NCBI GenBank assembly: GCA_963777895.1
Contig: CAVZSF010000002.1
Span: forward strand, 248,001 to 312,000
Source of the DNA: UBA2241 sp963777895
GTDB lineage: Bacteria > Actinomycetota > Thermoleophilia > UBA2241
Direction: 5' to 3'
Length of the DNA stretch: 64,000 bases
Shown here in pieces: positions 45,301-54,782 of this stretch (position 1 is its first letter; the number at the start of each line of letters is the position of its first letter). Below the pieces are notes generated by a model, which was given only the letters and a program-made list of their open reading frames with translations, was not told where the DNA came from and did no database searches. Made by a program: the position numbers and the translations under genes.

Positions 45301-45714
45301 GTGGAGCGCACCTTCATCATGGTCAAGCCGAACGGCGTCGCGCGCGGCCTCGTCGGCGAGGTGATCGCCCGCTTCGAGCGCCGCGGTCTCACGCTGCGCG
45401 GCCTGAAGGCGCTGCAGATCGACCGCGACCTGGCCGAGCGTCACTACGCCGAGCACGTGGGCAAGCCGTTCTTCGAGTCGCTCGTCGCGTTCATCACGTC
45501 GGGGCCGGTGGTCGCCATGGCGTGGGAAGGCAGGGAGGCGATCAGGGTGGCGCGCGCCATGATGGGCGTGACCGACTCTGCCGACGCCGCTCCGGGGACG
45601 ATCCGCGGCGACTTCTCGCTCTCGAAGGAGGAGAACGTCGTACACGGGTCCGACGGTCCCGAGAGCGCGGTGCGGGAGATCGCGCTGTTCTTTGACGACG
45701 ACGAGCTGGTTTGA
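45301..45714 (+). CDS. ndk: Nucleoside diphosphate kinase
   Basis: 137 residues. Starts VERTFIMVKPNGVARGLVGE and contains the active-site His in NVVHGSDGPESA. Transfers the terminal phosphate from ATP to NDPs. GTG 45301 behind AAGGAGG. Confidence 0.97.
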   Translation: MERTFIMVKPNGVARGLVGEVIARFERRGLTLRGLKALQIDRDLAERHYAEHVGKPFFESLVAFITSGPVVAMAWEGREAIRVARAMMGVTDSADAAPGTIRGDFSLSKEENVVHGSDGPESAVREIALFFDDDELV

Positions 45715-45822
45715 GGCGGGGCACGCGGCATGTGGAGCAGGCCGTCGGGACGCACGGCCTGAGGATCAGGCGGCGGGTTCGCGCGGCATGATCATGAGTC
45801 CCTCTGTGGAGGAGGCCGCGGG

Positions 45823-46443
45823 ATGAGCGCCGCTCCCGCCCGCGGGCGTCCCGGTCCGGTCCGTCTCGTACTCGCCTCGCGTTCGCCGCAGCGCCGCCTC
45901 CTGCTGCGACAGATGGGAGTGCCGTTTCGCGTGATCGTGAGCGAGCACGACGAGGACCACCACCACGGCGACCCGGTCAAGACGGTCGAGCAGAACGCGC
46001 GCGGGAAGGCCGAGGAGGTGCTCGGACGCGTCCGCTTGCGGCCGGGCGAGCTCGTCCTCGGCGTCGACACCGTGGTCGTTCTGGACGACCGTGTGCTGGG
46101 CAAGGCGGCCGGCGAGGACGAGGCGCGGAAGTACGTCGCCGCCCTCGCCGGCCGCCGGCACCAGGTCTTCAGCGGACTGCATCTCTGCGCGTGCGAGCGC
46201 TCGTTCACCGGCCACGCCGTCACCGGCGTGACCTTCCGTCCCCTCGCGCCCGCCGACATCGATCGCTACGTGGCCACGACGGAGTGGCGCGAGCGCGCCG
46301 GCGCCTACGCGATCCAGGGCCTCGGATCCGCGCTCGTCGCCGGCGTCGACGGGGACTACTCCAATGTGGTCGGGCTGCCGGTGCCGCTGCTCGTCGAAGG
46401 GCTGAGTTCTTTCGGCGTCACGCCCTTCTCCTGGCTGTCGTGA
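45823..46443 (+). CDS. maf: Maf-like nucleoside triphosphate pyrophosphatase
   Basis: 206 residues. LVLASRSPQRRLLLRQMG is the Maf nucleotide loop; LGVDTVVVLDDRVLGKA and GAYAIQGLGSALV are conserved. It hydrolyses non-canonical or dTTP/UTP-type nucleotides and is linked to division control. It precedes mreB, the usual context. Confidence 0.94.
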   Translation: MSAAPARGRPGPVRLVLASRSPQRRLLLRQMGVPFRVIVSEHDEDHHHGDPVKTVEQNARGKAEEVLGRVRLRPGELVLGVDTVVVLDDRVLGKAAGEDEARKYVAALAGRRHQVFSGLHLCACERSFTGHAVTGVTFRPLAPADIDRYVATTEWRERAGAYAIQGLGSALVAGVDGDYSNVVGLPVPLLVEGLSSFGVTPFSWLS

Positions 46444-46527
46444 GGTCGTGACAAGGCGGCCCATGGTGGCCACCCACAGGTCCACCGGTTAGAATCACCG
46501 TTCGCAACCCGTCGAGAGGAGTGAGTC

Positions 46528-47571
46528 ATCGGCGTCTTCGACTTCCTGACCGGGTTCGGCGCCCGCGACATGGCCATCGACTTGGGTACCGCGAACACCC
46601 TTGTCTATCTGCGCGGCCGCGGCATCGTGCTGTCCGAGCCATCGGTGGTCGCGATCGACCACCGCAGCGGTGAAGTACACGCCGTCGGCTCCGAGGCGAA
46701 GCGCATGCTTGGCCGCACGCCGGCCACCATCAGCGCCGTCCGTCCTCTGAAGGACGGCGTCATCGCCGATTTCGACGTGACCGAGCAGATGCTGCGCCAC
46801 TTCATCCGCAAGACCATGGGGAACAAGTGGGCGCATCCGCGCATCGTGATCTGCGTACCGTCGGGTGTGACCGGCGTCGAGAAGCGGGCGGTCGAAGAGG
46901 CCACCTACTCGGCCGGCGCCCGCTGGGCGACCCTCATCGAAGAGCCGATGGCCGCCGCGATCGGCGCGGGGCTGCCGGTGGCCGAGCCGACCGGCAGCAT
47001 GATCGTCGACATCGGCGGCGGCACCAGCGAAGTCGCCGTCATCTCGCTGGGCGGCATCGTGGTCTCGCAGTCGATCCGCGTCGGCGGTGACGAGCTCGAC
47101 GAGGCCGTCATCAGTTACGTAAAGAAGGAGTACAAGCTCCTCATCGGCAGCCAGACGGCGGAGGAGATCAAGCTCGAGATCGGCTCGGCGTACCCGCTGC
47201 CGCAAGAAGAGCAGGCCGAGATCCGTGGCCGCGACCTGGTCACCGGCCTGCCCAAGACGATCGTGCTCTCGTCCGAAGAGGTGCGCACCGCGCTGGAGGA
47301 GCCCACCCAGGCCATCATCGACGCCATCAAGGCGACTCTGGACAAGACTCCGCCCGAACTCGCGAGCGACATCATGGACCGCGGCATCATGCTGGCCGGC
47401 GGCGGCTCGCTGCTCCTCGGTCTGGCCGAACGGCTGCGCGACGAGACGCAGATGCCGGTACACGTGGCCGAATCGCCCCTCACCTGCGTGGCCGTCGGCT
47501 CGGGCAAGTACCTGGAGGAGTTCGATGTCCTCGTCAAGAGCAAGCGGAACTCCCGGCCTCGCGGCCGCTGA
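46528..47571 (+). CDS. mreB: Rod-shape determining protein MreB (start codon unusual)
   Basis: An actin-like ATPase of about 347 residues (phosphate-1 AIDLGTANTLVYLRG, phosphate-2 IVDIGGGTSEVAVISLGG, adenosine motif MLAGGGSLLLGL). It organises lateral wall synthesis with MreC, MreD, RodA and PBP2. The usual N-terminus GVFDFLTGFGARDMAIDLG is present in frame, but its first codon is ATC (46528), 5 bases after GAGAGGAG, with an in-frame TGA six bases upstream. The first ATG (46570) would remove the membrane-binding N-terminus. Either ATC initiates or ATG was misread. Confidence 0.93.
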   Translation: MGVFDFLTGFGARDMAIDLGTANTLVYLRGRGIVLSEPSVVAIDHRSGEVHAVGSEAKRMLGRTPATISAVRPLKDGVIADFDVTEQMLRHFIRKTMGNKWAHPRIVICVPSGVTGVEKRAVEEATYSAGARWATLIEEPMAAAIGAGLPVAEPTGSMIVDIGGGTSEVAVISLGGIVVSQSIRVGGDELDEAVISYVKKEYKLLIGSQTAEEIKLEIGSAYPLPQEEQAEIRGRDLVTGLPKTIVLSSEEVRTALEEPTQAIIDAIKATLDKTPPELASDIMDRGIMLAGGGSLLLGLAERLRDETQMPVHVAESPLTCVAVGSGKYLEEFDVLVKSKRNSRPRGR

Positions 47572-47590
47572 CCCTCCCGTCGCAGACTAA

Positions 47591-48421
47591 GTGAACCGCC
47601 GGCGCGTCCTCCGGCGGCGCCTCGTCGCCGTCATCCTGGTGCTGCTCGCCATCGGCATGCTGACCCTGTACTTCCGCGAGACCGACGTGGGGGTCGCGCA
47701 CCGGGTCCAGGACGGAGCGTCGTCTGTGGTCGCGCCCCTGCAATATGGGACGGCACGGGCCACCAAGCCCTTCCGCGACGCCTGGAACTGGACCGTAGAC
47801 CTCTTTCACGCCAAGGGCGAGAACGAGCGCCTCCAGCGCGAGGTCGAACAGCTGCGTGGCGCGGTCGCCGACAAGCTGGCCACCGATGCGGAGAACGAGG
47901 AGCTGCGCGGCCTGCTCGACATCAGGCAGTCGCCGATCTACCCCGACAAGGCCGGCCTCGTGCCGGCCCGGGTCATCGCCCGGTCGACCACCGTGTGGTA
48001 CTCCACGGTGACCATCGACGCGGGAAGGGACGAGGGCGTGCAGGTGTACGACGCCGTGGTGAACGGGCAAGGTCTGGTCGGTCGGATCGAGAGCGTCAAG
48101 GCGACGACGTCCCAGGTCCAGCTCATCACCGACCAGCAGAGCTACGTCGACGCGATGGTGCTGCCGGGGCGGGCGCAGGGCGTGCTCGCCGGCAGCGTGA
48201 CGGGCGATCTGTCACTCCAGTACGTCGACAAGGCCGAGGAGGTCAAGGCGGGCCAGTACATCGTGACGTCAGGGATGGCCGGGTCCGTGCTGACGCGCGG
48301 CATCCCGATAGGACAGGTGGCGAGTGTCTCGAACCAGGAGGTCGAGCTGTATCAGGCCATCACGATCCAGCCGTTCGTCGACCTGCGCAAGCTCGACCTC
48401 GTCTACGCGGTGAAGCGATGA
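47591..48421 (+). CDS. mreC: Rod-shape determining protein MreC
   Basis: 276 residues. A basic N-terminus, one transmembrane helix, a coiled coil (ENERLQREVEQLRGAVADKL) and the C-terminal beta barrel pair (VIARSTTVWYSTVTIDAG, GLVGRIESV). Links MreB to the periplasmic synthetic complex. GTG start; its end overlaps mreD by ATGA. Confidence 0.95.
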   Translation: MNRRRVLRRRLVAVILVLLAIGMLTLYFRETDVGVAHRVQDGASSVVAPLQYGTARATKPFRDAWNWTVDLFHAKGENERLQREVEQLRGAVADKLATDAENEELRGLLDIRQSPIYPDKAGLVPARVIARSTTVWYSTVTIDAGRDEGVQVYDAVVNGQGLVGRIESVKATTSQVQLITDQQSYVDAMVLPGRAQGVLAGSVTGDLSLQYVDKAEEVKAGQYIVTSGMAGSVLTRGIPIGQVASVSNQEVELYQAITIQPFVDLRKLDLVYAVKR

Positions 48422-48978
48422 ACGTCGTCCCGACGACCGCTCCGGAGAACACCGGTGCACGGGTCTCCGTCGGTGAGGTGCTGCGCCTTGCAGGGTTGCT
48501 GCTGGCCGCCGTGCTCCTGCAGACGACGGTGGCACCCAACATCCGCGTGCTCGGGGCGAATCCGGACTTCGTGCTCATCGTCGTGGTCTCGGTCGCGCTG
48601 CTGCGCGGCGCCGAGACCGGCGCGATCTTCGGCTTCCTCGCCGGCACGCTGGTGGCGGTGGCGCTGCTCGAGCCCCTCGGCATGAGCGCCCTCGTCTTCG
48701 TCGTGGTCGGCTACTTCACCGGTCGCTACGGAGAGACCGCCGACCTCTCGGCGCCGGTGGCGCCCGTGGTCGGCGTCTTCGGCGCCACCCTGCTCGCCAA
48801 TCTCCTCTACGCCGGCCTGCAGTACCTGCTCGAGCGCCAGGTGCCCTTTGGCTTCTGGCTCGTGCACGTTCTGCTGCCGTCGCTCGTGCTGAACACGCTG
48901 CTGGCGGCCGTCTCGTACCTGCTGATCCGCTTCGTCCTCGGAGGGAAGGGGGTGCTGAGCGCCGATGAGACCGCCTAG
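48418..48978 (+). CDS. mreD: Rod-shape determining protein MreD
   Basis: 186 residues with five to six hydrophobic helices. TVAPNIRVLGANPDFVLI and GAIFGFLAGTLVAVALLEPLG fit the family. Translationally coupled to mreC and overlapping mrdA by 14 bases. Confidence 0.92.
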   Translation: MNVVPTTAPENTGARVSVGEVLRLAGLLLAAVLLQTTVAPNIRVLGANPDFVLIVVVSVALLRGAETGAIFGFLAGTLVAVALLEPLGMSALVFVVVGYFTGRYGETADLSAPVAPVVGVFGATLLANLLYAGLQYLLERQVPFGFWLVHVLLPSLVLNTLLAAVSYLLIRFVLGGKGVLSADETA

Positions 48979-50941
48979 ACAGCCCGTGCGCCGGGAACGG
49001 CCCATCCGCACCGGTCGCAGCGACCGCCCCATCATCCAGCTGCCCTCGGTGGCGCTACGCGTCGCTTTGTTGATCGGCCTCGGCGTGCTGCTGATCGGCG
49101 TCATCCTCTTCCGGCTCTGGTTCCTTCAGATCCTGAGCGGCAAGGAGTACGTCGCGGAGGCTAACGACAACCGCCTGCGCTCGGTGAAGATCGTGGCGCC
49201 GAGGGGCGCGATCACGGACCGCAACGGGAACGTGGTGGTGGAGAACAGGCCCAGTCTGGCCGTCGGCATCAGGCCGATGGACGTACCGAATGGACAGCTC
49301 GACGTTGTCGTCAAGCGGGTCGCCAGGGTGCTGCACCTCAAGCCCGAGAAGGTGCGGGCGCAGCTGAGACACACGACGGGGATGACGATCGACGAACTGG
49401 ACGGACACAAGGGCGCCGGCGGCTACGACCTGGTGGTGATCAAGCAGGATGTCGGGCGCCGGGCGGTAGCCTTCGTGCTGGAGCGCAAGGCGTCCTTCCC
49501 CGGGGTCGAGATCCGGAAGGACTACGTGCGCAGCTATCCTCAGGGCGAGCTCGCCGCCCAACTGCTCGGCCACCTCGGCGAGATCGACCGCGAGCAGCTC
49601 AAGCAGCGCCGCTACAGCGGCTATGCCGCCGGCGACGTGATCGGCCAGGGCGGCGTCGAGGGCACCTACGACCGCTGGCTGCGCGGCGAGGACGGTGTCT
49701 CCAAGATCGAGGTCGACGCCATGGGGCGCCCCAAGACGCGCACCTCCGTCGGTGGCGGCCGCCTGTCGGTGCCCGGGGACACGCTCGTCCTGACGCTGGA
49801 TGCACGCATCCAGAAGCAGGCCGAGCGCGCCGTCGCGTACGGCATCGACCTCGCCCACGCGAATCACAACTGGGCCGCCAATGGCGGGGCGGCCGTCGTC
49901 ATGGACGTGCAGACGGGGGGCCTGCTGGCCCTCGCGAGCTACCCGTCCTTCGACCCTGCCGTGTGGAACGACGGCCTCACCGACAAGGAATGGAAGCGGC
50001 TGAGCGACCCGAAGGCCAACCAGCCGCTCCTCAACAAGGCGTTTCAGGGTGTCTACGCGCCGGGGTCCACCTTCAAGGTCATCGACGCCGTCGCGGCCCT
50101 CGAGGAGGGCGTGATCAGCCCCTACACCACCTTCTACTGCAACGGCCGCTTCCCGTCGACGGGCGAGATCGGCAACGCGTTCTGGCGGTGCTGGGCGCCC
50201 GGCGGGCACGGCAGCCTCGACCTGGACAACGCCCTCGCCCAGTCCTGCGACGTGTACTTCTACAACGTTGGGTACGCCTTCCTGAGGCGCCAAGGCACCG
50301 AGCTCGCGGACTGGGCGAAGCGCCTCGGCCTTGCAAGGCCGACCGGCCTCGACGTCGCCGGCGAGGCGTCCGGGCTGATCCCGACGCCCAAGTGGCGCCA
50401 GGAGTACTTCAGCGATCCCATCGACAAGATCTGGAAGCCGGGCAACTCGATCCTTATGGCCATCGGCCAAGGCGACGTCGCTGCCACGCCGCTCCAGATG
50501 GCCGTCGCCTACGCGGCCGTCGCCAACGGCGGCAAGGTCGTGCGGCCACACCTCGGCCAGAAGGTCGTGTCGTCCGAGGGGAAGCTCGTGCGCACCTTGC
50601 CGTCGAGCCCTGCTCGCAACGTCGACATCACGAGCGGCAACCTCGACGCCGTCCGGCGCGGCCTGCGGATGGCCGCTACCGTCGGCACCTCCGGCGCCGT
50701 CTTCAACTCGTATCCGGTCGCCGTCGCCGGCAAGACCGGCACCGCGGAGGTCTACGGGAAGGGCGACTACGCGTGGTATGCGAGCTACGCGCCGGCCGAC
50801 AATCCCCGCTACGTCGTCGTCGTGCTCATCGAGCAGGGCGGCCACGGGGGCAGCGCCGCGGCGCCGGCGGCCCGCATGATCTACGACGCGCTGTTCCACA
50901 AGGACACGGGCCTGTCGACCGGCGCCGCGGTGAGCGACTGA
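48965..50941 (+). CDS. mrdA: Penicillin-binding protein 2 (elongasome transpeptidase)
   Basis: 658 residues. A cytoplasmic basic tail, one membrane helix and a pedestal domain starting APRGAITDRNGNVVVENRP. The transpeptidase domain has STFK (GSTFKVIDA), SCD in QSCDVYFYNVG, and KTGTAEV. It crosslinks lateral peptidoglycan with RodA, whose gene follows after one base. Confidence 0.95.
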   Translation: MRPPRQPVRRERPIRTGRSDRPIIQLPSVALRVALLIGLGVLLIGVILFRLWFLQILSGKEYVAEANDNRLRSVKIVAPRGAITDRNGNVVVENRPSLAVGIRPMDVPNGQLDVVVKRVARVLHLKPEKVRAQLRHTTGMTIDELDGHKGAGGYDLVVIKQDVGRRAVAFVLERKASFPGVEIRKDYVRSYPQGELAAQLLGHLGEIDREQLKQRRYSGYAAGDVIGQGGVEGTYDRWLRGEDGVSKIEVDAMGRPKTRTSVGGGRLSVPGDTLVLTLDARIQKQAERAVAYGIDLAHANHNWAANGGAAVVMDVQTGGLLALASYPSFDPAVWNDGLTDKEWKRLSDPKANQPLLNKAFQGVYAPGSTFKVIDAVAALEEGVISPYTTFYCNGRFPSTGEIGNAFWRCWAPGGHGSLDLDNALAQSCDVYFYNVGYAFLRRQGTELADWAKRLGLARPTGLDVAGEASGLIPTPKWRQEYFSDPIDKIWKPGNSILMAIGQGDVAATPLQMAVAYAAVANGGKVVRPHLGQKVVSSEGKLVRTLPSSPARNVDITSGNLDAVRRGLRMAATVGTSGAVFNSYPVAVAGKTGTAEVYGKGDYAWYASYAPADNPRYVVVVLIEQGGHGGSAAAPAARMIYDALFHKDTGLSTGAAVSD

Positions 50942-50942
50942 C

Positions 50943-52091
50943 GTGGACTGGCGAGCCTATCTCCGCCACCTGGACTACGTGCTGCTGATCATCACGCTCG
51001 GCCTCGTGGCGTACGGCGTGACCACGATCTACTTCGCCACGCGCAACGACCTGGAAGGGAACGCCTGGTACTACGCGCGCGGCCAGATCTCGTACGCGCT
51101 CGTCGGCCTCGTCGCGCTGTTGCTCGTGGCCGCCTTCGACTACGAGGTCTTCCGCCGCTGGCAGTGGGCGCTCTACACGTTCACCGTGCTGTCGATCGCC
51201 GCTGTGTACGTGTTCGGCAGCGTCACACGAGGCTCGCGACGCTGGATCGAGCTCCCCTTCTACAACTTCCAGCCGTCGCAGCTTGGGCTCTTCCTCGTCA
51301 CGCTGGGGCTGGGCGCGTTCCTCGTCGACCGCATGGAGCTGCTCGGAACGCGACGCATCACCGTCGAGGCCTTGCTGTACATCGCGGTGCCCGCAGGGCT
51401 CGTCTTCTTCCAGCCCGACTTCGGCACCAGCATGGTCTACGTCGCCCTGGTGCTGGCGATGCTCTTCTTCTACGGCACCAGCTGGACCCACTTCGCCGTC
51501 ATCGGCGCGCTCGGGACCGGCTTCTTGACCCTGGTGCTCGGGATCCTGCCGCTCGCCGGAGTCCACCTGATCAAGTCCTACCAGATCGATCGCCTGCTCG
51601 TCTTCCTCGACCCGACACGTGACCCCAGCGGATCCGGTTACAACGTGACGCAGTCGATGATCGCCGTCGGCTCGGGCGCCCTGTCGGGTCGCGGTGACGG
51701 CGCCACTCAGACGACCTTGGACTTCCTGCCCGAACACCACACCGACTTCATCTTCTCGGTGATCGGCGAGCGCTGGGGCTTCATCGGCGCCGCCGTGCTT
51801 CTCGCGCTCTACGCGCTGCTACTGTGGCGCGCCGTCAGGATCGCCACGCTCTCGCGGGACATGTACGGCAGCATCATGGCCGGCAGCATCGCGGCCATGC
51901 TCCTGTTTCAGATCTTCGTCAATATCGGCATGACTGTTGGTATCATGCCGGTGACCGGTATCCCGCTGCCCTTCATCAGCTACGGAGGTGCAGCGATGAT
52001 CACCTTCCTTCTGCTCGTCGGGCTGCTGGAGAGCGTGCACGTGCGGGCGATGACCGCGACCACCGGAGGGTTGCGCCGTGCCGACCTTTAA
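50943..52091 (+). CDS. rodA: Peptidoglycan glycosyltransferase RodA (SEDS family)
   Basis: 382 residues with about ten helices. RGSRRWIELPFYNFQPSQLG, FQPDFGTSMV, the loop with DFLPEHHTDFIFSVIGERWG and the closing GIPLPFISYGGAAMI are SEDS hallmarks. Polymerises lipid II for elongation. Confidence 0.96.
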   Translation: MDWRAYLRHLDYVLLIITLGLVAYGVTTIYFATRNDLEGNAWYYARGQISYALVGLVALLLVAAFDYEVFRRWQWALYTFTVLSIAAVYVFGSVTRGSRRWIELPFYNFQPSQLGLFLVTLGLGAFLVDRMELLGTRRITVEALLYIAVPAGLVFFQPDFGTSMVYVALVLAMLFFYGTSWTHFAVIGALGTGFLTLVLGILPLAGVHLIKSYQIDRLLVFLDPTRDPSGSGYNVTQSMIAVGSGALSGRGDGATQTTLDFLPEHHTDFIFSVIGERWGFIGAAVLLALYALLLWRAVRIATLSRDMYGSIMAGSIAAMLLFQIFVNIGMTVGIMPVTGIPLPFISYGGAAMITFLLLVGLLESVHVRAMTATTGGLRRADL

Positions 52092-52992
52092 CCTGAGCAA
52101 GATACTCAAGGTGGTAGGCGAGGTCCGCAAGGGGGCGGGCACGATGCCGCGCGTCTGCCTCGTGGGCGACGATCTGCCGCTCGGCGAAGCCGCCAGGGCG
52201 CTCTCCGAGGGCGCATCCGACGCGCAAAAGGGAGTCAGCCCCTTGGTGGATCTGCTGTCACCGGGCGACGTGCCGTCAGACGCCAGGCAGCTGCGCCGCT
52301 GGCGCGTGCTCGTGCTGGTGGCGCCTCTGGCGGACGGGGGCGCCGCGACCCGGGTGGTGAGCGACGCTCGCCGGGCGAACCTCAGCGTGATCGGCTGCGG
52401 CGCCACGCGAGAGGGGATCAACGACCTGCTGGGTGCGGGGCTGCGGTCCAGCGAAGTCGCCGTGTCACTGGGGCGGCCGGGCGAAGCGAAGCCCACGCTG
52501 CCCGGCCGCATCGCTGCCGAGCTCGGCGACGACGGCGTCCCGCTCGCGGCGCGTGTGCCGGCGCTGCGGCGCGCGGTGGCCGAGCACATCGTGCTCGGGG
52601 CCGCGCGCCAGAACGGCGTCATCGGCGCCGTCGTCATCATCCCCGGTGCCGACATGCCGGCGATGACGCTCAACCAGGTCCGCATGGTGCTGCGCATCGC
52701 CGCGGCCTACGACGAGGAGCTCGGCCTGCCGCGCGCCCTCGAGATCCTCTCGATCGTGGGCGCCGGCTTCGCTATCAGGACACTCGCGCGACAGGCGCTC
52801 GACGTGGTGCCCGGCTTCGGCTGGGCGCTCAAGGGAGCCGTAGGCTTCACGGCCACCGTCGCGCTCGGCCGCGCCGCCATCGAGTACTTCGAGGCGGGCG
52901 CGCCCCTCACGACAACGAGGTTCACAAAGATTGCAGACACACTCGATCGGGTCACCAGCCGGATCCCCTTCCTGGGAGCGGCCTCGGGGTGA
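52078..52992 (+). CDS. DUF697-domain protein
   Basis: 304 residues. The C-terminal half (MVLRIAAAYDEELGLPRALE ... VPGFGWALKGAVGFTATVAL) matches DUF697, a membrane-associated domain usually fused to or near Era-like GTPases. The N-terminal half resembles the G-domain fold but shows no P-loop. GTG 52078 overlaps rodA by 14 bases, so it belongs to the elongation operon. Function is unknown. Confidence 0.75.
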   Translation: MPTFNLSKILKVVGEVRKGAGTMPRVCLVGDDLPLGEAARALSEGASDAQKGVSPLVDLLSPGDVPSDARQLRRWRVLVLVAPLADGGAATRVVSDARRANLSVIGCGATREGINDLLGAGLRSSEVAVSLGRPGEAKPTLPGRIAAELGDDGVPLAARVPALRRAVAEHIVLGAARQNGVIGAVVIIPGADMPAMTLNQVRMVLRIAAAYDEELGLPRALEILSIVGAGFAIRTLARQALDVVPGFGWALKGAVGFTATVALGRAAIEYFEAGAPLTTTRFTKIADTLDRVTSRIPFLGAASG

Positions 52993-54721
52993 CCTGGAGG
53001 AGCTGCTCGCGCGCGTCGAGCGGCCGGGGCGCTACGTCGGTGGGGAGTTCAACCAGCGACGCAAACCGGACGCGAGGCCGCGAGTGGTCCTCTCGTACCC
53101 GGACGTCTACGAGATCGGGGTCTCGAACCCCGCCCTCCAGATCCTCTACAGCTTCATCAACGACGCGACGCCGGCCGTGGCGGAACGTGCCTACTGCCCT
53201 TGGCCCGACATGGCCGGGCAGATGCGCGGCCGGAACGTGCCGCTGTGGACACTCGAGACGGAACGACCCGTGGCGAGCTGTGACCTTTGGGGTTTCACCC
53301 TCCCGCACGAGCTGACCTACACCAACGTTCTCGAGATGCTCGATCTCGCGGGCGTGGCCCTGCGCGCCGAGGAGCGCGGCGAGGGCGACCCGATCGTCCT
53401 CGGTGGGGGCCCCGGCGTCGCCGACCCCTGGCCCTTGGCCGGATTCATGGACGCCTTCTTCATCGGCGAGGTCGAAGGGCGGCTGGCCGAGCTGATCGAG
53501 GCCCTCGCGGCGCCCACGCGGGCGCGGCGTCTCGACCAGCTCGGCCGCATCCCCGGCGTGTGGCTGCCGCCCCGAGAAGGGACGCCGGCCGCGCCGCCCG
53601 CCCGCCGCCAGGTCTTCATGGACTTCGGCCGGACGATGGGCGTGACGCGGCCGCTGGTGCCGCTGCTCGAGGCCGTGCACGACCGGGCGGTGATCGAACT
53701 GATGCGAGGCTGCACCGCCGGGTGTCGCTTCTGTCAGGCGGGGATGTGGTACCGACCCGTCCGCGAGCGGCCCGTCGAAGCCGTGGTCGAGGCCGCTCGC
53801 CTCGCGGTGGAGAGCAGCGGCTGCGACGAGGTCTCGCTCGTCTCGCTGAGCTCGTGCGACTACTCCGCTATCGACGAGGTCGTCACGAGGATCCGGAGTC
53901 TCCGTCCGGGGTTGCGCGTGTCCCTGCCGTCGCTGCGCATCGATTCCGCCGCCGTCCAGCTGGCGCGCTTTGGCGCCGAGCAGCGCGGCTCGGTGACGCT
54001 GGCGCCCGAGGCCGGCACACAGGGACTGCGGGACCGCATCAACAAGGGCGTCGACGAGGCGCAGGTGCTCGGCGCCGTGGAAGCCGTGTTCCGGGGCGGC
54101 TTCACCGGCCTGAAGCTGTACTTCATGATCGGGCTGCCCGGCGAGACGGACGACGATGCGGTTGCCATCGCGCGCCTGGCGGGCGAGGCCGCGCGTCTCG
54201 CGAAGCAGATCGCGCGCGGCCGGGCCCGCCTCTCGATCGCCGTGTCGTCCTACGTGCCCAAGGCGCACACCCCGTTCGAGAACGAGCCGTTCGCCGGCGA
54301 GGAGACCCTGCGGCGGCGGCAGGAGATGCTGCGCGCCGCCCTGCCGCCGGGCGTGCGCGTCTCGTTCCACGACGTGGGCGCCTCGCTCGTCGAGGCCACG
54401 CTCGCACGCGGCGGCATCGGTTCCGACAAGCTGGTGGAGCGCGCCTGGCGGCTGGGAGCGCGTTTCGACGGCTGGAGCGAGCACTTCGACCTCGGCGTCT
54501 GGCGCGAGGCGGCCACCACCGAGGGCACAGAGCTTGGCGAGCCGGCCGGCCGGGGAACACGTCCTTGGCGTCTGGCGGTCGACCCTGGCGTCGACGAGAC
54601 CTTCCTCGAGGAGGAGCGCGCGCGCGCCCTCGGCGGGCTGCTCACCGAGGATTGCCGCACCGGGCGTTGCGGCGCCTGCGGCGTGTGCGGCGAGGGCGTC
54701 GAGATGGAGATCGTGGCATGA
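52931..54721 (+). CDS. TIGR03960-type B12-binding-like radical SAM protein
   Basis: Up to 596 residues. The N-terminus RVERPGRYVGGEFN then LSYPDVYEIGVSNPALQILY, the radical SAM cluster RGCTAGCRFCQAG, LAPEAGTQGLRDRINKG, and the C-terminal Cys-rich end CRTGRCGACGVCG define the TIGR03960 family. It almost always precedes a DUF2344 (TIGR03936) gene, as here; the reaction is unknown. The start is uncertain. TTG 52931 overlaps the DUF697 gene by 62 bases, and no ATG or GTG lies between it and the conserved LEELLARVERPGRY. Confidence 0.85.
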   Translation: MQTHSIGSPAGSPSWERPRGDLEELLARVERPGRYVGGEFNQRRKPDARPRVVLSYPDVYEIGVSNPALQILYSFINDATPAVAERAYCPWPDMAGQMRGRNVPLWTLETERPVASCDLWGFTLPHELTYTNVLEMLDLAGVALRAEERGEGDPIVLGGGPGVADPWPLAGFMDAFFIGEVEGRLAELIEALAAPTRARRLDQLGRIPGVWLPPREGTPAAPPARRQVFMDFGRTMGVTRPLVPLLEAVHDRAVIELMRGCTAGCRFCQAGMWYRPVRERPVEAVVEAARLAVESSGCDEVSLVSLSSCDYSAIDEVVTRIRSLRPGLRVSLPSLRIDSAAVQLARFGAEQRGSVTLAPEAGTQGLRDRINKGVDEAQVLGAVEAVFRGGFTGLKLYFMIGLPGETDDDAVAIARLAGEAARLAKQIARGRARLSIAVSSYVPKAHTPFENEPFAGEETLRRRQEMLRAALPPGVRVSFHDVGASLVEATLARGGIGSDKLVERAWRLGARFDGWSEHFDLGVWREAATTEGTELGEPAGRGTRPWRLAVDPGVDETFLEEERARALGGLLTEDCRTGRCGACGVCGEGVEMEIVA

Positions 54722-54782
54722 GCCGCGGCCGTGAAGATGAAGATCGTGGCATGGGCCGCGGCGGCGAGAGGGAGAGGGCGGC

